A stretch of 41,810 nucleotides of DNA from Lobulomyces angularis (taxonomy: Eukaryota > Chytridiomycota > Chytridiomycetes > Lobulomycetales > Lobulomycetaceae). Location of the stretch: assembly GCA_027604685.1 (NCBI GenBank), contig JADHYX010000185.1, forward strand, positions 1 to 41,810. The letters are read 5' to 3'. The position numbers and the translations under genes are program-made. Below the pieces are notes generated by a model. That model was given only the letters and a program-made list of their open reading frames with translations. It had not been told where the DNA came from and did no database searches. Position 1 is the stretch's first letter, and each line of letters opens with the position of its first letter. Below, one piece after another: positions 1 through 12,313 of the stretch.

Positions 1-717
1 TCGTTTTGTTCTTCTAAATCTTTTCTAATTTTTTGGTATTTTTTAGATTTTGTTTCATGTCTTCTTTGCATTTGGGTATTTCTAAGTTTTTCACCATTCA
101 TTCCTATAATAAAATTTTTTTTTAGTAATTTGTTTTAATTAATTAATTACCTAAACAATAATAAATCTCTTTTATTTGGATCAATATAAACATGGTTTTC
201 CTTTATAATATTATCTTGAAAATACTCTGAAGGTAAGACTTTCTTTTTTTTTTTTGGTTTACTAGACTCCTTTTTGGTAATTGTTTTATCTTCTGGTTTT
301 TTTCTTTTTTTGCCTTTCCTATTCTTTTTTTTATTGTGTGTTATAATGTCTTCTAAGTAAACAGTGATTGAAACTCCATCTGTTTCAATTGAACCAGAAA
401 AAACCTTCCCGTTTCTTGGTTTGAATGGTTTTTTTTTCAAATTAAATAATTTATTCCAAATATCTTCCAGATTATCTTCAACATTTAGAGTTCCCTTTGT
501 AATTTTACCACCTAATCCTAATACTACTTTAATCAAAATATTTGTGTCAAATCGAATATGTCTTGGTATGGTTGAAGTTGATAATGGGAATACATTAAAT
601 TGTTTGAATTGATGTTGTTGATATAATAGACCGAGTTTATAGTATGGTTCAAAATATTTTTCAGTTATATGAACATCATAAATAACTATTCTGATAACCG
701 AGATGTTGAATTTTTCT
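1..717 (-). pseudogene. Fanzor (eukaryotic TnpB-like) nuclease, copy 1, partial at window edge
   Basis: Fanzor proteins are eukaryotic relatives of IS200/IS605 TnpB, RNA-guided RuvC nucleases carried by transposons. On the minus strand a frame is open from about 717 (acceptor-like ..TTTCTAG at 720-718) to 151. It encodes the block before the nuclease core (PLSTSTIPRHI), the family hallmark TDGVSITVYLEDI, a very Lys-rich linker, and the RuvC-I region YIDPNKRDLLLF with its catalytic Asp. A GT..AG intron (150-104, 47 nt) follows. Sequence after it (KLRNTQMQRRHE) matches copy 2, but the splice as I read it joins one base out of frame. The zinc finger and RuvC-III would lie beyond position 1. No start ATG is visible, so an upstream exon is missing or lost. 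Family assignment rests on motif recall and on the match to copy 2 at 4036-5764. Whether it is dead or merely misread at one base is unsettled. Confidence 0.7.
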
Positions 718-1295
718 CTAGAAAGATTCGTTTTTTTGGGTTTGGTTTAAAGATACTAGTCACCGTGTAGTTTATGCTAATTACTTTTGGTTTTTAGGAT
801 TATACAAGTAGATTTAATGCTGAAATTTGGACCTGTAAAAGAATGAGAAAGCGGAAGAATACAACTTAAGTTTTTAGCATAATGAATCTCTAATGTTAAA
901 AGTAGCCCACTTAGTTGTGATTGATATATTTTTTTCTTGATTTCCCACAAATTTTCGAGTCTGATATAAGTTCATCACCACAGTTTTCTTCATCCGTTTT
1001 TGCCACATAGTATTTTAGAGCCAAAATTTCATTCCAAGTTCATATAAAATTAGTATTAGATTTGAATTACCTTATAATGATAGAACTTCTACAACTACCC
1101 ACAAACCAAGATCTCATGAACCTGCATCACTACTTTTTATCTTTTTTCTTTATTTACTTTTTTAAAATTAAACAATTCAATGGCTTAAGATTTAGTTAAA
1201 TTTTAATATTTTAAGATCAAATTTTTTTTGAATGTTATTAAGTGCAGTCACTGACTTTTTGTTTATTGTGATTAAAAAGTAAATTTTTTAAAAAT
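718..1295. other. intergenic, possible further Fanzor-derived sequence
   Basis: No intact gene is visible. On the minus strand near 960-1045 a short open stretch (..LALKYYVAKTDEENCGDE..) sits upstream of Fanzor copy 1 on the same strand and could be remains of its N-terminal exons. I cannot align it convincingly with the N-terminal parts of the other copies. The rest is AT-rich and featureless. Confidence 0.35.
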
Positions 1296-2996
1296 TTAAA
1301 TTGGTTCTTTACTACATTTAAAATTTAACAATTTTTCCAAGTTTTGTTGCTCTTTTACTAAATCAAAAAACTTTCCCATATTGGCGTTTCCTTTTGATAT
1401 ACCTACTAAAACTTTCGAAATCCCTGCCAACTAATTAATAGGAGATATATTCTTTTTTACCTAATTTTTCATCCAGCTGCTGTTCGTTAACCTCGAAGCT
1501 ACTTGTTCTATACTTTGCATCATTGCTTTTCGCAGAATCTTGATAAGTTTTCTTTGTGTTATTGGCGGAATTTGTGATTTCTCGATTTACTTTAAGCTTC
1601 GCGTTATTTTCATTCAAAAGCTGTGTAGTCAATTCATAATGCTTCTGAAAGTATCTTTCACTCTCCTCGAATTCACCAGATTTACTAAAAATTTGACAAT
1701 TCAAAAAACTTAATTCATTATAACAAAATACCCGTTGAAGTGTCCCAGCAGAAAGTATGCATCTATTAGGAAATTTTAAAGAGGTTCTATATTTTTAAAA
1801 AATGAAACCATTTAGAGCATATTTTTGACTTTGTTTATCTTCTGACTGAGCAATAAACTGTTGAAGGTAATTTATGGCTAAATTTGTGTCTCCAGAGAGT
1901 TCATAACAGCTTGCTAACAGGACCTTCGCTTTACCTTCTTTACTGTAATTTCCCGTCTTTTTACACATATCTAAGAAGGTTGAAAAATACTTAAAAAAAA
2001 AATATTAAAAAGAAGAGTTTTAAATTTTTACTTTAATTGCTAATTCCAGGTCTCCTACTTCCTTGTAACATAATCCTAATTTAAAATTGATTTCATAGGC
2101 TAAATTCACTTCATGTGACTCTCTCTCATTTACTGCTTCTCCATTCACGCCAACTGCGATTGCTCCACTTGCAATATGATTGGAAGCATTATGCTCGTTC
2201 AATATTGAAGTTAACTTCAAAAAATCTAAGCAGATTTTTAAATTTTCGATACAATTTTTAAATTTTAAGCTTCTTTCAAACTTTTCACTAATTTTCAATC
2301 GTATTTTTATCAAGTTATTTAAACTGCACGATTCCATATCTACATTTCCATTTGCCCTTGCCAGTTCTAAACTCTTTTCAAAATAAATTAAACTTTCCTC
2401 CAGTTTATTGTTTTCTTCTAGTGCTATTCCAAAATTTATTAACGCTTCCAATTCTGTCTTCGAATTATCTTGAGTAGAAAGTTTTGAAGATACTTCTAAC
2501 GTATCTCGGAGGTAAATAATACTTAGTCCATAATCTCCTATTGATTCGAAGTACTTTGCGATACTTGTTCTACTTTGATAGATCGCCCTGTCATTCCCTA
2601 ATTTCTTTAATTACCATTATGAAGATTTTCAGTTACCAGATCTTTGACTAATTTCAGCATTCGTCAGTAGTTGCCTCAAGTTCTGCAATTTTTCAATATT
2701 ATTTTGTTGCTCTTTTTTTTGGTGTATAATTAAACTGAAAAAATCACCAAACGATCTAACGTGCCCATTAATTAATAAATCCAAGGAAATCTGCTTAGAG
2801 TAATTGCTAAAATTTTTTGAATTGATTTATTTTTTTTTTTTTTTTCATAAATTTAAATGCTGATAAATGTTTTTTTTTTTTTTTTTGGCAACAAAAAAAT
2901 TATATCTAACCTATATTCATCATTTAACTGTGTTGGAAAATTTGAAAAGTCTGCAATCGAAGATTTGTGAGATTTTGCACTTGATATAAGAGACAT
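1296..2996 (-). CDS. TPR-repeat protein
   Basis: The protein is built of tetratricopeptide repeats, helical hairpins that bind partner proteins; the partner is unknown. Five exons fit: 2996-2911, 2806-2637, 2597-2032, 1989-1461, 1390-1296, total 1446 nt (482 codons). TPR signatures include LEESLIYFEKSLELARANGN and ESERYFQKHYELTTQLL. The start MSLISSAKSHKSS has no upstream in-frame ATG in the exon. The C-terminus (..MGKFFDLVKEQQNLEKLL..) is a short helical tail reached through the last intron. One oddity is an in-frame TAA at 1797-1795 inside exon 4; the TPR frame resumes in the same phase on both sides and no ordinary intron removes it. A weak donor (GTCAGA) upstream could skip it. It may therefore be a pseudogene, a sequencing error, or use an unusual splice. 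The gene lies between two Fanzor relics. I do not recognise a specific orthologue. Confidence 0.72.
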
Positions 2997-3660
2997 ATTT
3001 TGCCTTGTTCTTCTCTTTTTATTTTTTGTAAAATTTATTCAAGAAACGCGAAAAAAATTTTACATTAAAAAAGTAAAAAAAATTTTTTTATTAACTGATG
3101 AACGATTTGTTGACCAATAGCTATTAGACGTTGAGTATTAGACGTTTAGTATTAGATGTTTAGTATTTTTTCCATAAACATCTTGCCCGGTAACAGTTCA
3201 TTTTAGTTCTTCTAGCTATTTCATTCAACGAGTACTTTCATGCCTACTGTGCATAACTATGAGTGTATCTTGATTTTTCAGCGTTTGATCCTAATAAAAT
3301 CCCCAAATTTCGTCTAATATTATTTTATTACCTAAACAGTACATCAAAGCACTCTATTAGTTTCAATAAAAATTGAGTATTTTGCTAAAATATGATAAAT
3401 TTATTAATTCAAAATTTACTTCTTTTTTTTTTCTTTTATTTTTAAAAAAATTATTTGTTGATGGAAAAATTTTATTAGTGCTTGAGCATTAATCTTTTTA
3501 AAAATAAATAGTAATTAAAAAATGTAAAATATTCATTAATAAAAAAAAATGGAAATTAAAAAATCTATAAATATTACCATTGTAGTACTTCATAAACTAA
3601 TTCTAAATTTTACTATAAATAAAAAGTAAAAACATCTCTTTATTTTTTATTTTTTAAAAA
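2997..3660. other. intergenic region between TPR gene and Fanzor fragment
   Basis: Very AT-rich and gene-free. It contains the 14-bp tandem array and many A/T homopolymers. It presumably holds the promoter of the minus-strand TPR gene just above 2996. I see no distinct promoter motif. Confidence 0.5.
3122..3167. repeat. 14-bp tandem repeat, 3.3 units
   Basis: Three consecutive 14-mers starting TATTAGAC/TGTT, with one or two substitutions between them, then a partial TATT. Units are 3122-3135, 3136-3149 and 3150-3163. It is an isolated microsatellite-like array in the gap upstream of the TPR gene; no function is apparent. Confidence 0.85.
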
Positions 3661-3893
3661 ATGGAAAAGCATTCAGCAACAAAACAAATTTTAGTAAAGT
3701 TTTTATTGGAATACCCGAACAATATCAAAAACTCCAATCAATTATTTATTCAGCAAATCGATTAGCTATTCATAGTACTCATTTTTTAAGTATTTTGTGC
3801 CAAATTACCCTGACAACAAAAAATGGAGTTCAATATTTAATTTACTGTTCAAAAAGTTACTCACACACTAGTTCATGGGCATTATCTTTTTGA
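3661..3893 (+). pseudogene. Fanzor N-terminal fragment, copy 3
   Basis: The plus-strand ATG at 3661 begins MEKHSATKQI, then after one frameshift the frame SKVFIGIPEQYQKLQSIIYS followed by ANRLAIHSTHFLSIL stays open to TGA at 3891. This matches, with the same order and spacing, the N-terminus of copy 2 on the opposite strand (MQQKHSTNKTNFDKVFKG, then NRLTVHTTHFVTWY). Only the first ~75 residues are present; the rest of the gene is absent, and the sequence then runs into the 3' end of the oppositely oriented copy 2. It is a truncated relic. The call depends on similarity to copy 2 rather than on a catalytic motif. Confidence 0.6.
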
Positions 3894-4035
3894 ACATTAA
3901 TATTCAAAAAAACAACACACCAAACATCAACATATATTTAAATATAAATATAGTGAAACTATGCTGAAAAAAATATACATTATTTACAAAGATATTTAGG
4001 CAACAACCATTAACTAAATAACTTACTACTGATTT

Positions 4036-5764
4036 TATATTCAAGGTTGCAACATCATCTCTGTTCCATAATCTGGCGTTTCCATAAGGCAGTTGACAAA
4101 TTTCACTTTGCAGTGCAACAACGCGTGTACTTTTTCAAATCTTTTACCCAAGGTCTAGAAGATTCTCTATATTTAAGTGTTTTTAATGACTTCTTTTTAC
4201 ATCCAGCACAGATTGAAGATGTCAAATATTCATTACATAAAAAAATATGAAAACCGGCTTTTTTAAATAACTCTCGAACCCCTTCCCTTCTATTGAAACT
4301 TGATGCTTCATATTGTTTTTGACCAGTCTCCCAAAATAATTGTTGTATTTTTTTCATCACCAAACTTTTTTTTTACATATTTATAAATTTACTTTCTGAT
4401 TTTTGAGTATTGCAAAAGGCATTTAATTTAAGTTTTCTAAAATTAATTGTTTACAAATTTTCTTCAAATTTATAAAACTTAACAAAAAAATCTTTCATGT
4501 AGTCATTCTATCTTGCTTTATCCAATGTTTTTTTTGTAATTTCATAATCCACAACTTGAGTGTTTAAACAAACAATTGATTAGAAAATTTTTGTCGAATT
4601 TTTTGATAACCTTTTAACCCACTTTCTTTCCTACGTTGCATTTGAGTATAACGTAATTTATTTCCATTACTACCACGACAATACAATAAGTCTCTTTTAT
4701 TAGGATCGATATATAATTTGTTAGAATGCAAATCTTCAAGGTTATCTTGAAAGTACTCAGTTTATTCTGGTTTTTTTCTTTTTTTAACTCTTGGTATATC
4801 TTCTTCTTTTTAGGTTTAGGTGCCGACAATGACATACAAATTAAAACACCATCAGTTCGCACCATCCCATTGAAACTAATATTGTTTCTAGATTAAAAAC
4901 CTTTTGTATTAGTTTTGAAAACCATATTCCATACTGTTTCTTTTAGCTATTTAATGCTGTATTCTTTTGAAATAGGTAGATTTAAAATGTTTTCCATTAA
5001 TATTTTTGCGTCAACAATAATATGTCTAGGAATTGATGATGTTGACAATGGAATAAAAGTTAAATAATTTTAAATCATGTTTTTGTATAATTCACATAAT
5101 TTAAATAAGCTTCTAAATATTTTCTGTTCGAGCAACTATATCGTAAGCCAATTCTTTAATATGAATGTCTGTAGGAAACAAATCTTTTATTTCGTTAGCA
5201 ATCTCTAAATCATACATTGATATTTCAATTTTTCATTACCAAAAATATAATCTAGTATTCGTCTATTACGTTGCTGTAAATTTTAATATATTCTTTAGAT
5301 ATTCCTTTAAATTTCAATTTCTTTTTTATCGTTGTAGAAGTAAATTTTTTAACCTTTTAAATAAAGTGTTCTTGAACTTTAACTATGTAGTTTGTATAAA
5401 ACGTTTTTAAAGCATAGATATCGATTTGTTGAAAATTTTAATTTCTTGATTATTGTATAATATAAATTTTTAACATTTAGTAATGTAAGGTAAAAAACGA
5501 CATGTAACAGACATTCTCTCTTCTTTATTTCTATCATTGATGGTGTGGTTGTTTAGTAAACAAAAATTACTTGAAAATCCTTTTCAGTGATAATATGTTT
5601 GTTGGTATCATTGGAGTTAGCTTTATACCATGTAACAAAATGAGTTGTATGGACAGTTAATCTATTAAAACCAAAAATTTATGTTTCAATGCTTTTCAAA
5701 TGCGTTCATCTCCTTTGAATACTTTATCAAAATTAGTTTTATTAGTTGAATGCTTCTGTTGCAT
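4036..5764 (-). pseudogene. Fanzor (eukaryotic TnpB-like) nuclease, copy 2, near full length but decayed
   Basis: Reading the minus strand from ATG at 5764 with frame changes gives a recognisable Fanzor protein. It has an N-terminal block (FNRLTVHTTHFVTWY), a middle segment (ILDYIFGNEKIEISMYDLEI), the LSTSSIPRHIIVDAKIL block, and RTDGVLICMSLS with a Lys-rich linker. RuvC-I is YIDPNKRDLLYCRGSNGNKL, followed by RYTQMQRRKE. Next comes the helical FRKLKLNAFCNTQKSESKFI segment and the zinc-finger entry NEYLTSSICAGC. A second Cys cluster precedes a RuvC-III-like WKRQIMEQR. At least six in-frame stops and several frameshifts interrupt it. The RuvC-III motif, normally NRD, reads KRQ, so the last catalytic Asp is gone. 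The copy is dead but its boundaries are informative: ATG at 5764, C-terminus about 4036. Three-way comparison with copies 1 and 3 supports the call. Confidence 0.82.
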
Positions 5765-6048
5765 TATTTTCACTGATTTTTAAAAAATTCAGACTAAAAC
5801 CCTAATGTTTTTGGACGCAAAAAAGAGTATGTTCAAAAAGATGATACCCAAACTAGGTTAATGGAGATTTAAAATCACCAAAAAAAAGGAGCTGTAGTTG
5901 TTGAAGTAAAGGATGATGATGAATGAAGATAATTTTTAGAATAATAATAATGTATTTTCTTCCTCCTTTTATCAATAAATTTTTTTTTCAAGTTCAAGTA
6001 TAATTTTTGACCTGTTTTCTTCAGTGGTTTAACGCTTTTCGATTCATC
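5765..6048. other. spacer between Fanzor copy 2 and HTH relic
   Basis: No intact gene. On the plus strand a short open stretch near 5889-5928 ends ..GAVVVEVKDDDE and stop, resembling an acidic protein C-terminus but without identifiable upstream sequence. On the minus strand the sequence downstream of the HTH relic is Lys-rich and may be more of the same broken gene. Confidence 0.3.
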
Positions 6049-6254
6049 CTATTGTTTTCTCCAGTTGTAAAATGTAGCTCTAGTAATTTTGTTTCTGATA
6101 CATATTGACTGGATAGCTTCTTCTTTTCGAAAAGCATTCAATGTACCTAACTTAAATTCTTCTGAATGATGTTTCTCGTTACTTTGTAAATGAAATTCTT
6201 GAGATAAAGAATTTGACAATGTATTTTGGGAGGCATATTGTCCATTCGTGTCAA
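6049..6254 (-). pseudogene. helix-turn-helix transposase-like relic
   Basis: A minus-strand frame of about 68 codons ends at TAG (6051-6049). It contains HHSEEFKLGTLNAFRKEEAI followed by RNKITRATFYNWRKQ. The layout, two helices then a recognition helix ending in 'T.YNWRK', is that of the helix-turn-helix found at the N-terminus of IS3-like and related DDE transposases (HTH_Tnp_1/homeodomain-like). No catalytic domain follows in frame; a Lys-rich continuation exists in other frames. There is no start codon. It lies about 285 bp upstream of Fanzor copy 2 on the same strand, so the two could derive from one element. It could also be the N-terminus of an unrelated regulator. Confidence 0.45.
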
Positions 6255-6354
6255 ATCTGTTTTAGCCTGAATGTAAAAGAGGATTTGGCACAATCTTTAT
6301 CTAGTCCCACAATTGTGTAACCAAAGAATTTTCAAAAATTCACCAAAAATAATA

Positions 6355-6716
<362 letters not shown>

Positions 6717-7493
6717 TTGCAATCCATCAAATATTAAAACTCAATTTTTTTTTTTTTTTTAAATGTTGTGTAAATCAAAACACGAATATACGCAATAAAG
6801 AATAACTAATACTAATAAATAATTATCAATGAAAATTGGGTGGTTTTTTTTTTTTTTTTTATTTTGGAAAATATCGGTAGTGACTGCAGTAAGTTAATTT
6901 TTTCTAAATGTGAGAGAAGGTAATTTTATGTGATGTGGTAAAGGTATCAATTTATTGATACTTTTACGTTCAATGTTGAAGCACTCTGTGACACTTAAGT
7001 CATGTTAGTAAAATTTCATGATTTTCTTAAGTTGCAATTTATCTATAGTGTATAGTTCATTTTTGACACATCAAATATTAAGGGCACTTGAATTTATCTT
7101 TTTTTTTCTCCAATGGAAGTTGGATTGAGAAAAATTGAAAAATCAACTTGCTTTATTGTATATTCTATATCGTTCCACAGTTAATTTAACTATGATGGCA
7201 GGGAAAAACCATACAATTAACATTTACATAGGAATTATTTTTTTTTATATTGTATTCTAGTAATATACAAATGATCTGGTGAAAATACAATAGTATTAAT
7301 TATAATTTTTGTTTTTTGCAATTACTGTTAACCCAGCAACTTCCAAGCTGGCAATAAAATTATGCTAAGTTAACATTGAATCTTGAAGCACACATGGACA
7401 ATATTTAAAAAATATTTGACAAAATTTTACAAAAAAATATTAAGGAACTGTGTAACAAAGGATAATTGTTAATTTTTAATTAATGAAAAATTA
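6717..7493. other. intergenic region
   Basis: Carries the RPS28 3' UTR and, towards 7493, the probable promoter of the PAK kinase gene. AT-rich with several T runs. I see no gene or RNA. Confidence 0.6.
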
Positions 7494-9782
<2,289 letters not shown>

Positions 9783-10427
9783 TTTTTTTTTTTTTATATT
9801 ATTTATTCTTATTCAGATTTCTTAAATTTTATTGCTTATAAATGTACTTTATTTTATATTTTAATGTACATTATGTCTTTGCTGTATTAGAATATTTTAA
9901 GTTTAATAGTAATTTCTTAATGCATTTAAAGGCATCTGCTGTTAAATCATATATTTCCTTGCAATCACCTTTAAAATACTAGCTTCTAATCTAAAACTAT
10001 TGTATTCAAGTATATGAAGAAATCGAATTGTGGATTAAGAGTTACGTTTTTCAAAAGTAAGAGTTCTACTTATCTTAATGAATTGAATTATGATATTATT
10101 AATAATGCTAAATTTAAAGTTTTTGGCACATTCCTTAATGAGTAGAATCTTATTTATTCTAAGATTAATAATCCATTGATATCTTACTTAATGCTGAATT
10201 TTTTATTTACACTATAACTGCAACAATTCTACTGTAGATTTGTTTTTACTCCAATTCATAATATTTTATATCTTAAAAAGAAAGATCGAAGAAGTACAAT
10301 ATTATATTATGAATACAGTTAAAAAAAAAAATTTGGAATATTTAAAATCTATTTTTTGATTGATTGAAAAAAAGAAATTAAACCTACTATTACGTAATTC
10401 TTAATAAAAATATAAAAACCAAAGAAG
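9783..10427. other. intergenic region
   Basis: Holds the PAK 3' UTR and the UPF0538 promoter region. No open frame or RNA structure stands out. Confidence 0.6.
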
Positions 10428-10956
10428 ATGAGTCTACAAGCTGATAACAAGGTTCTGCCTTTTAACCCGATTTTTAGTGAGACCGAAAGAATTTTGGATT
10501 TTAACAAAGTAAATTTGACAACGGCAACGATAACAGTGAGATTAATAAAATCATTTGAATTTCGTACTGTAAAGAATATAATTTTAAAAGATTTAAACTT
10601 GAATACTTTGACACTAAAAGGTTTAAAAACTCTCATTTTTGAAAAAATCAAAACTACTAGTGGCTTGAAACCTTATCTAAATGTTAACTTTGATACTTTA
10701 AAGATTTATACTAAAGCTCATGGGTAACCAAAAACAAAAAATAATATTCTATTTTTTCGTTTACAAATTGAATTACACTAGCTCAAAAACTCAAAACTTG
10801 GTGATAAATTTTGAAGAAGATTCAAAACTATACTTAAAAAGTGAAAATGATGATTGTAACCTGATCGACTTAATGATTGAAAACGAAACTGAGTTGAGTT
10901 TTTTTACTCTCTCAGACTATGAAAAGTATAAGCTGAATCCTGAAACAAAATGGTGA
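10428..10956 (+). CDS. UPF0538 / C2orf76-like protein
   Basis: Conserved eukaryotic protein of unknown function, ubiquitin-fold-like in size. Two exons (10428-10723, 10782-10956) code for 156 aa. The family signature is clear: ITVRLIKSFEFRTVKNIIL, then a segment ending FDTLKIYTKAHGSKTQNLVI, and the end IENETELSFFTLSDYEKYK followed by NPETKW. Human C2orf76 and protist homologues end the same way. The length exceeds many relatives because of about 30 extra N-terminal residues. The intron interrupts the conserved KAHGSKT motif in its Gly codon. The family is absent from well-known yeasts as far as I recall, so its presence supports an early-diverging fungus or other basal lineage. Confidence 0.88.
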
Positions 10957-11141
10957 GTAGTGATTTAAGTTGAATAAGATATTATGAAAAGACTTTTTTG
11001 TTTGTAGTAATTAGATTTTTTTTTATTTAATGTTGAACTTAATTTTTTATTATAAAATTTTGATGTAGAAAATAGTTAGTTAGTATATCCCTAATATATT
11101 AAAAAAAGATTGCATTCCATTAGCATGTTTTTGATATTTTT

Positions 11142-12128
11142 TTATTGTATGCTTGTAAAATTTTTAACTTTCTCATCTTCACTTAAGAAAGTTAAATTTA
11201 TCAAGTTTTCTTCATCCAAATCCTCCATTCCTTTAGTGATCTTAGAATAAAAAATTCAGTAAAATTAAATAGAAAACAAACAAAATTAAATAAAATGGAA
11301 ATATCTAACCTTTTCAAATATCATCTGGTTATCTTTGTCATTTTTTAACTTTTCAAAACTGGTCAAAATCTTTTCTGATTTTATAAGATTTTCTTTGCAA
11401 TCAACCATTATTTCATGTAGCTGGTTTTTTTTTAAAAAAAAAAAATATATAAATAGAAAATTTAGCTCAATTTCCAGAAAAAATAAAAAATGTTACTTGC
11501 TTATTTTCATCTAAAGCATCAACCAAAGAACTTCTTAAGATCTCAGCATTTTCCGTGCAAGTTTCTAATTCTGTAGAAGATTGAAAATTAAATGTATAAA
11601 ATTATTTTTATCATAACATTTTTTTACCTAGCTCCAATTTAACATTCTTTAATTTTTCGTCAAAAAGATCTTTTTCTAAAATTACGATTTTAGCATTTTT
11701 TTTTTCCTCTCCCTCTTGAAAGCTTCCTTCTTCCTTACTTTCAAGTTGAATTAAATTAAGGAATTCCTTAAATTTTCTCAGCTCCGTCAATATTGCTTCC
11801 TCTTCATTTTTAATATTTGGTAGATTATTTAATTTAGAAAGTAGTTCCTGAAAATGAAAACAAAAAACGTTAAGTTTTTACGATCATTTTTAATTAATGT
11901 ATAGCTCAATCTTACATTTTTTGATTTCACAAGTGATTCTAATACTGACTCATTTACATCTTTGGTTTCGTTAGGTAAATTAACTTTTTTAACATTTTTT
12001 TTTTCCGAAGTTGTAAGTTTTCCAGTCTTTTTTATTTCAGCGTTCTTGCTATAATTTTTCAAACTTTTCGTAATGTTCTCTTTATTATTAAAATGATGAT
12101 TCATTTGATTGGTTTTATCTTTTAACAT
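11142..12128 (-). CDS. hypothetical coiled-coil protein
   Basis: Not recognised. Five exons (12128-11916, 11847-11637, 11570-11497, 11420-11310, 11240-11142) sum to 708 nt, 235 aa. The first 70 residues are basic and Asn/Lys-rich, probably disordered (NQMNHHFNNKENITKSLKNY). The remainder is charged and helical with heptad-like spacing (EEAILTELRKFKEFLNLIQL, and LEKDLFDEKLKNVKLELELE), ending in an acidic tail. Size and layout would suit a kinetochore, spindle or other small structural subunit, but no diagnostic motif supports a specific one. Convergent with the UPF0538 gene; the two 3' ends lie under 200 bp apart. Confidence 0.7.
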
Positions 12129-12313
12129 TTTAATAACAAAAATGGTTAAAAAAAATGATCACAAAAAATTTTCAAATAGTAAAAAAAAAAATTTATATTA
12201 AGTAAAAATCTTCAAAAACATAAAAATCAAACACTTATACAAACTTTCAATCAATAAACTTTTCTATAAAAACACAATTCATACTATGAACACAAATTAT
12301 TCAAATTTCATTA

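Noticed and set aside
3122..3167. Tandem 14-mers considered as a CRISPR array
   Set aside because: Units are directly adjacent without spacers, too short, and in eukaryotic nuclear DNA.
5165..5410. 81-codon plus-strand frame rich in Phe/Tyr
   Set aside because: Antisense shadow of Fanzor copy 2; hydrophobic composition comes from reverse-complemented Lys/Asn codons.
10349..10651. 100-codon minus-strand frame
   Set aside because: Antisense to the conserved UPF0538 coding exon.
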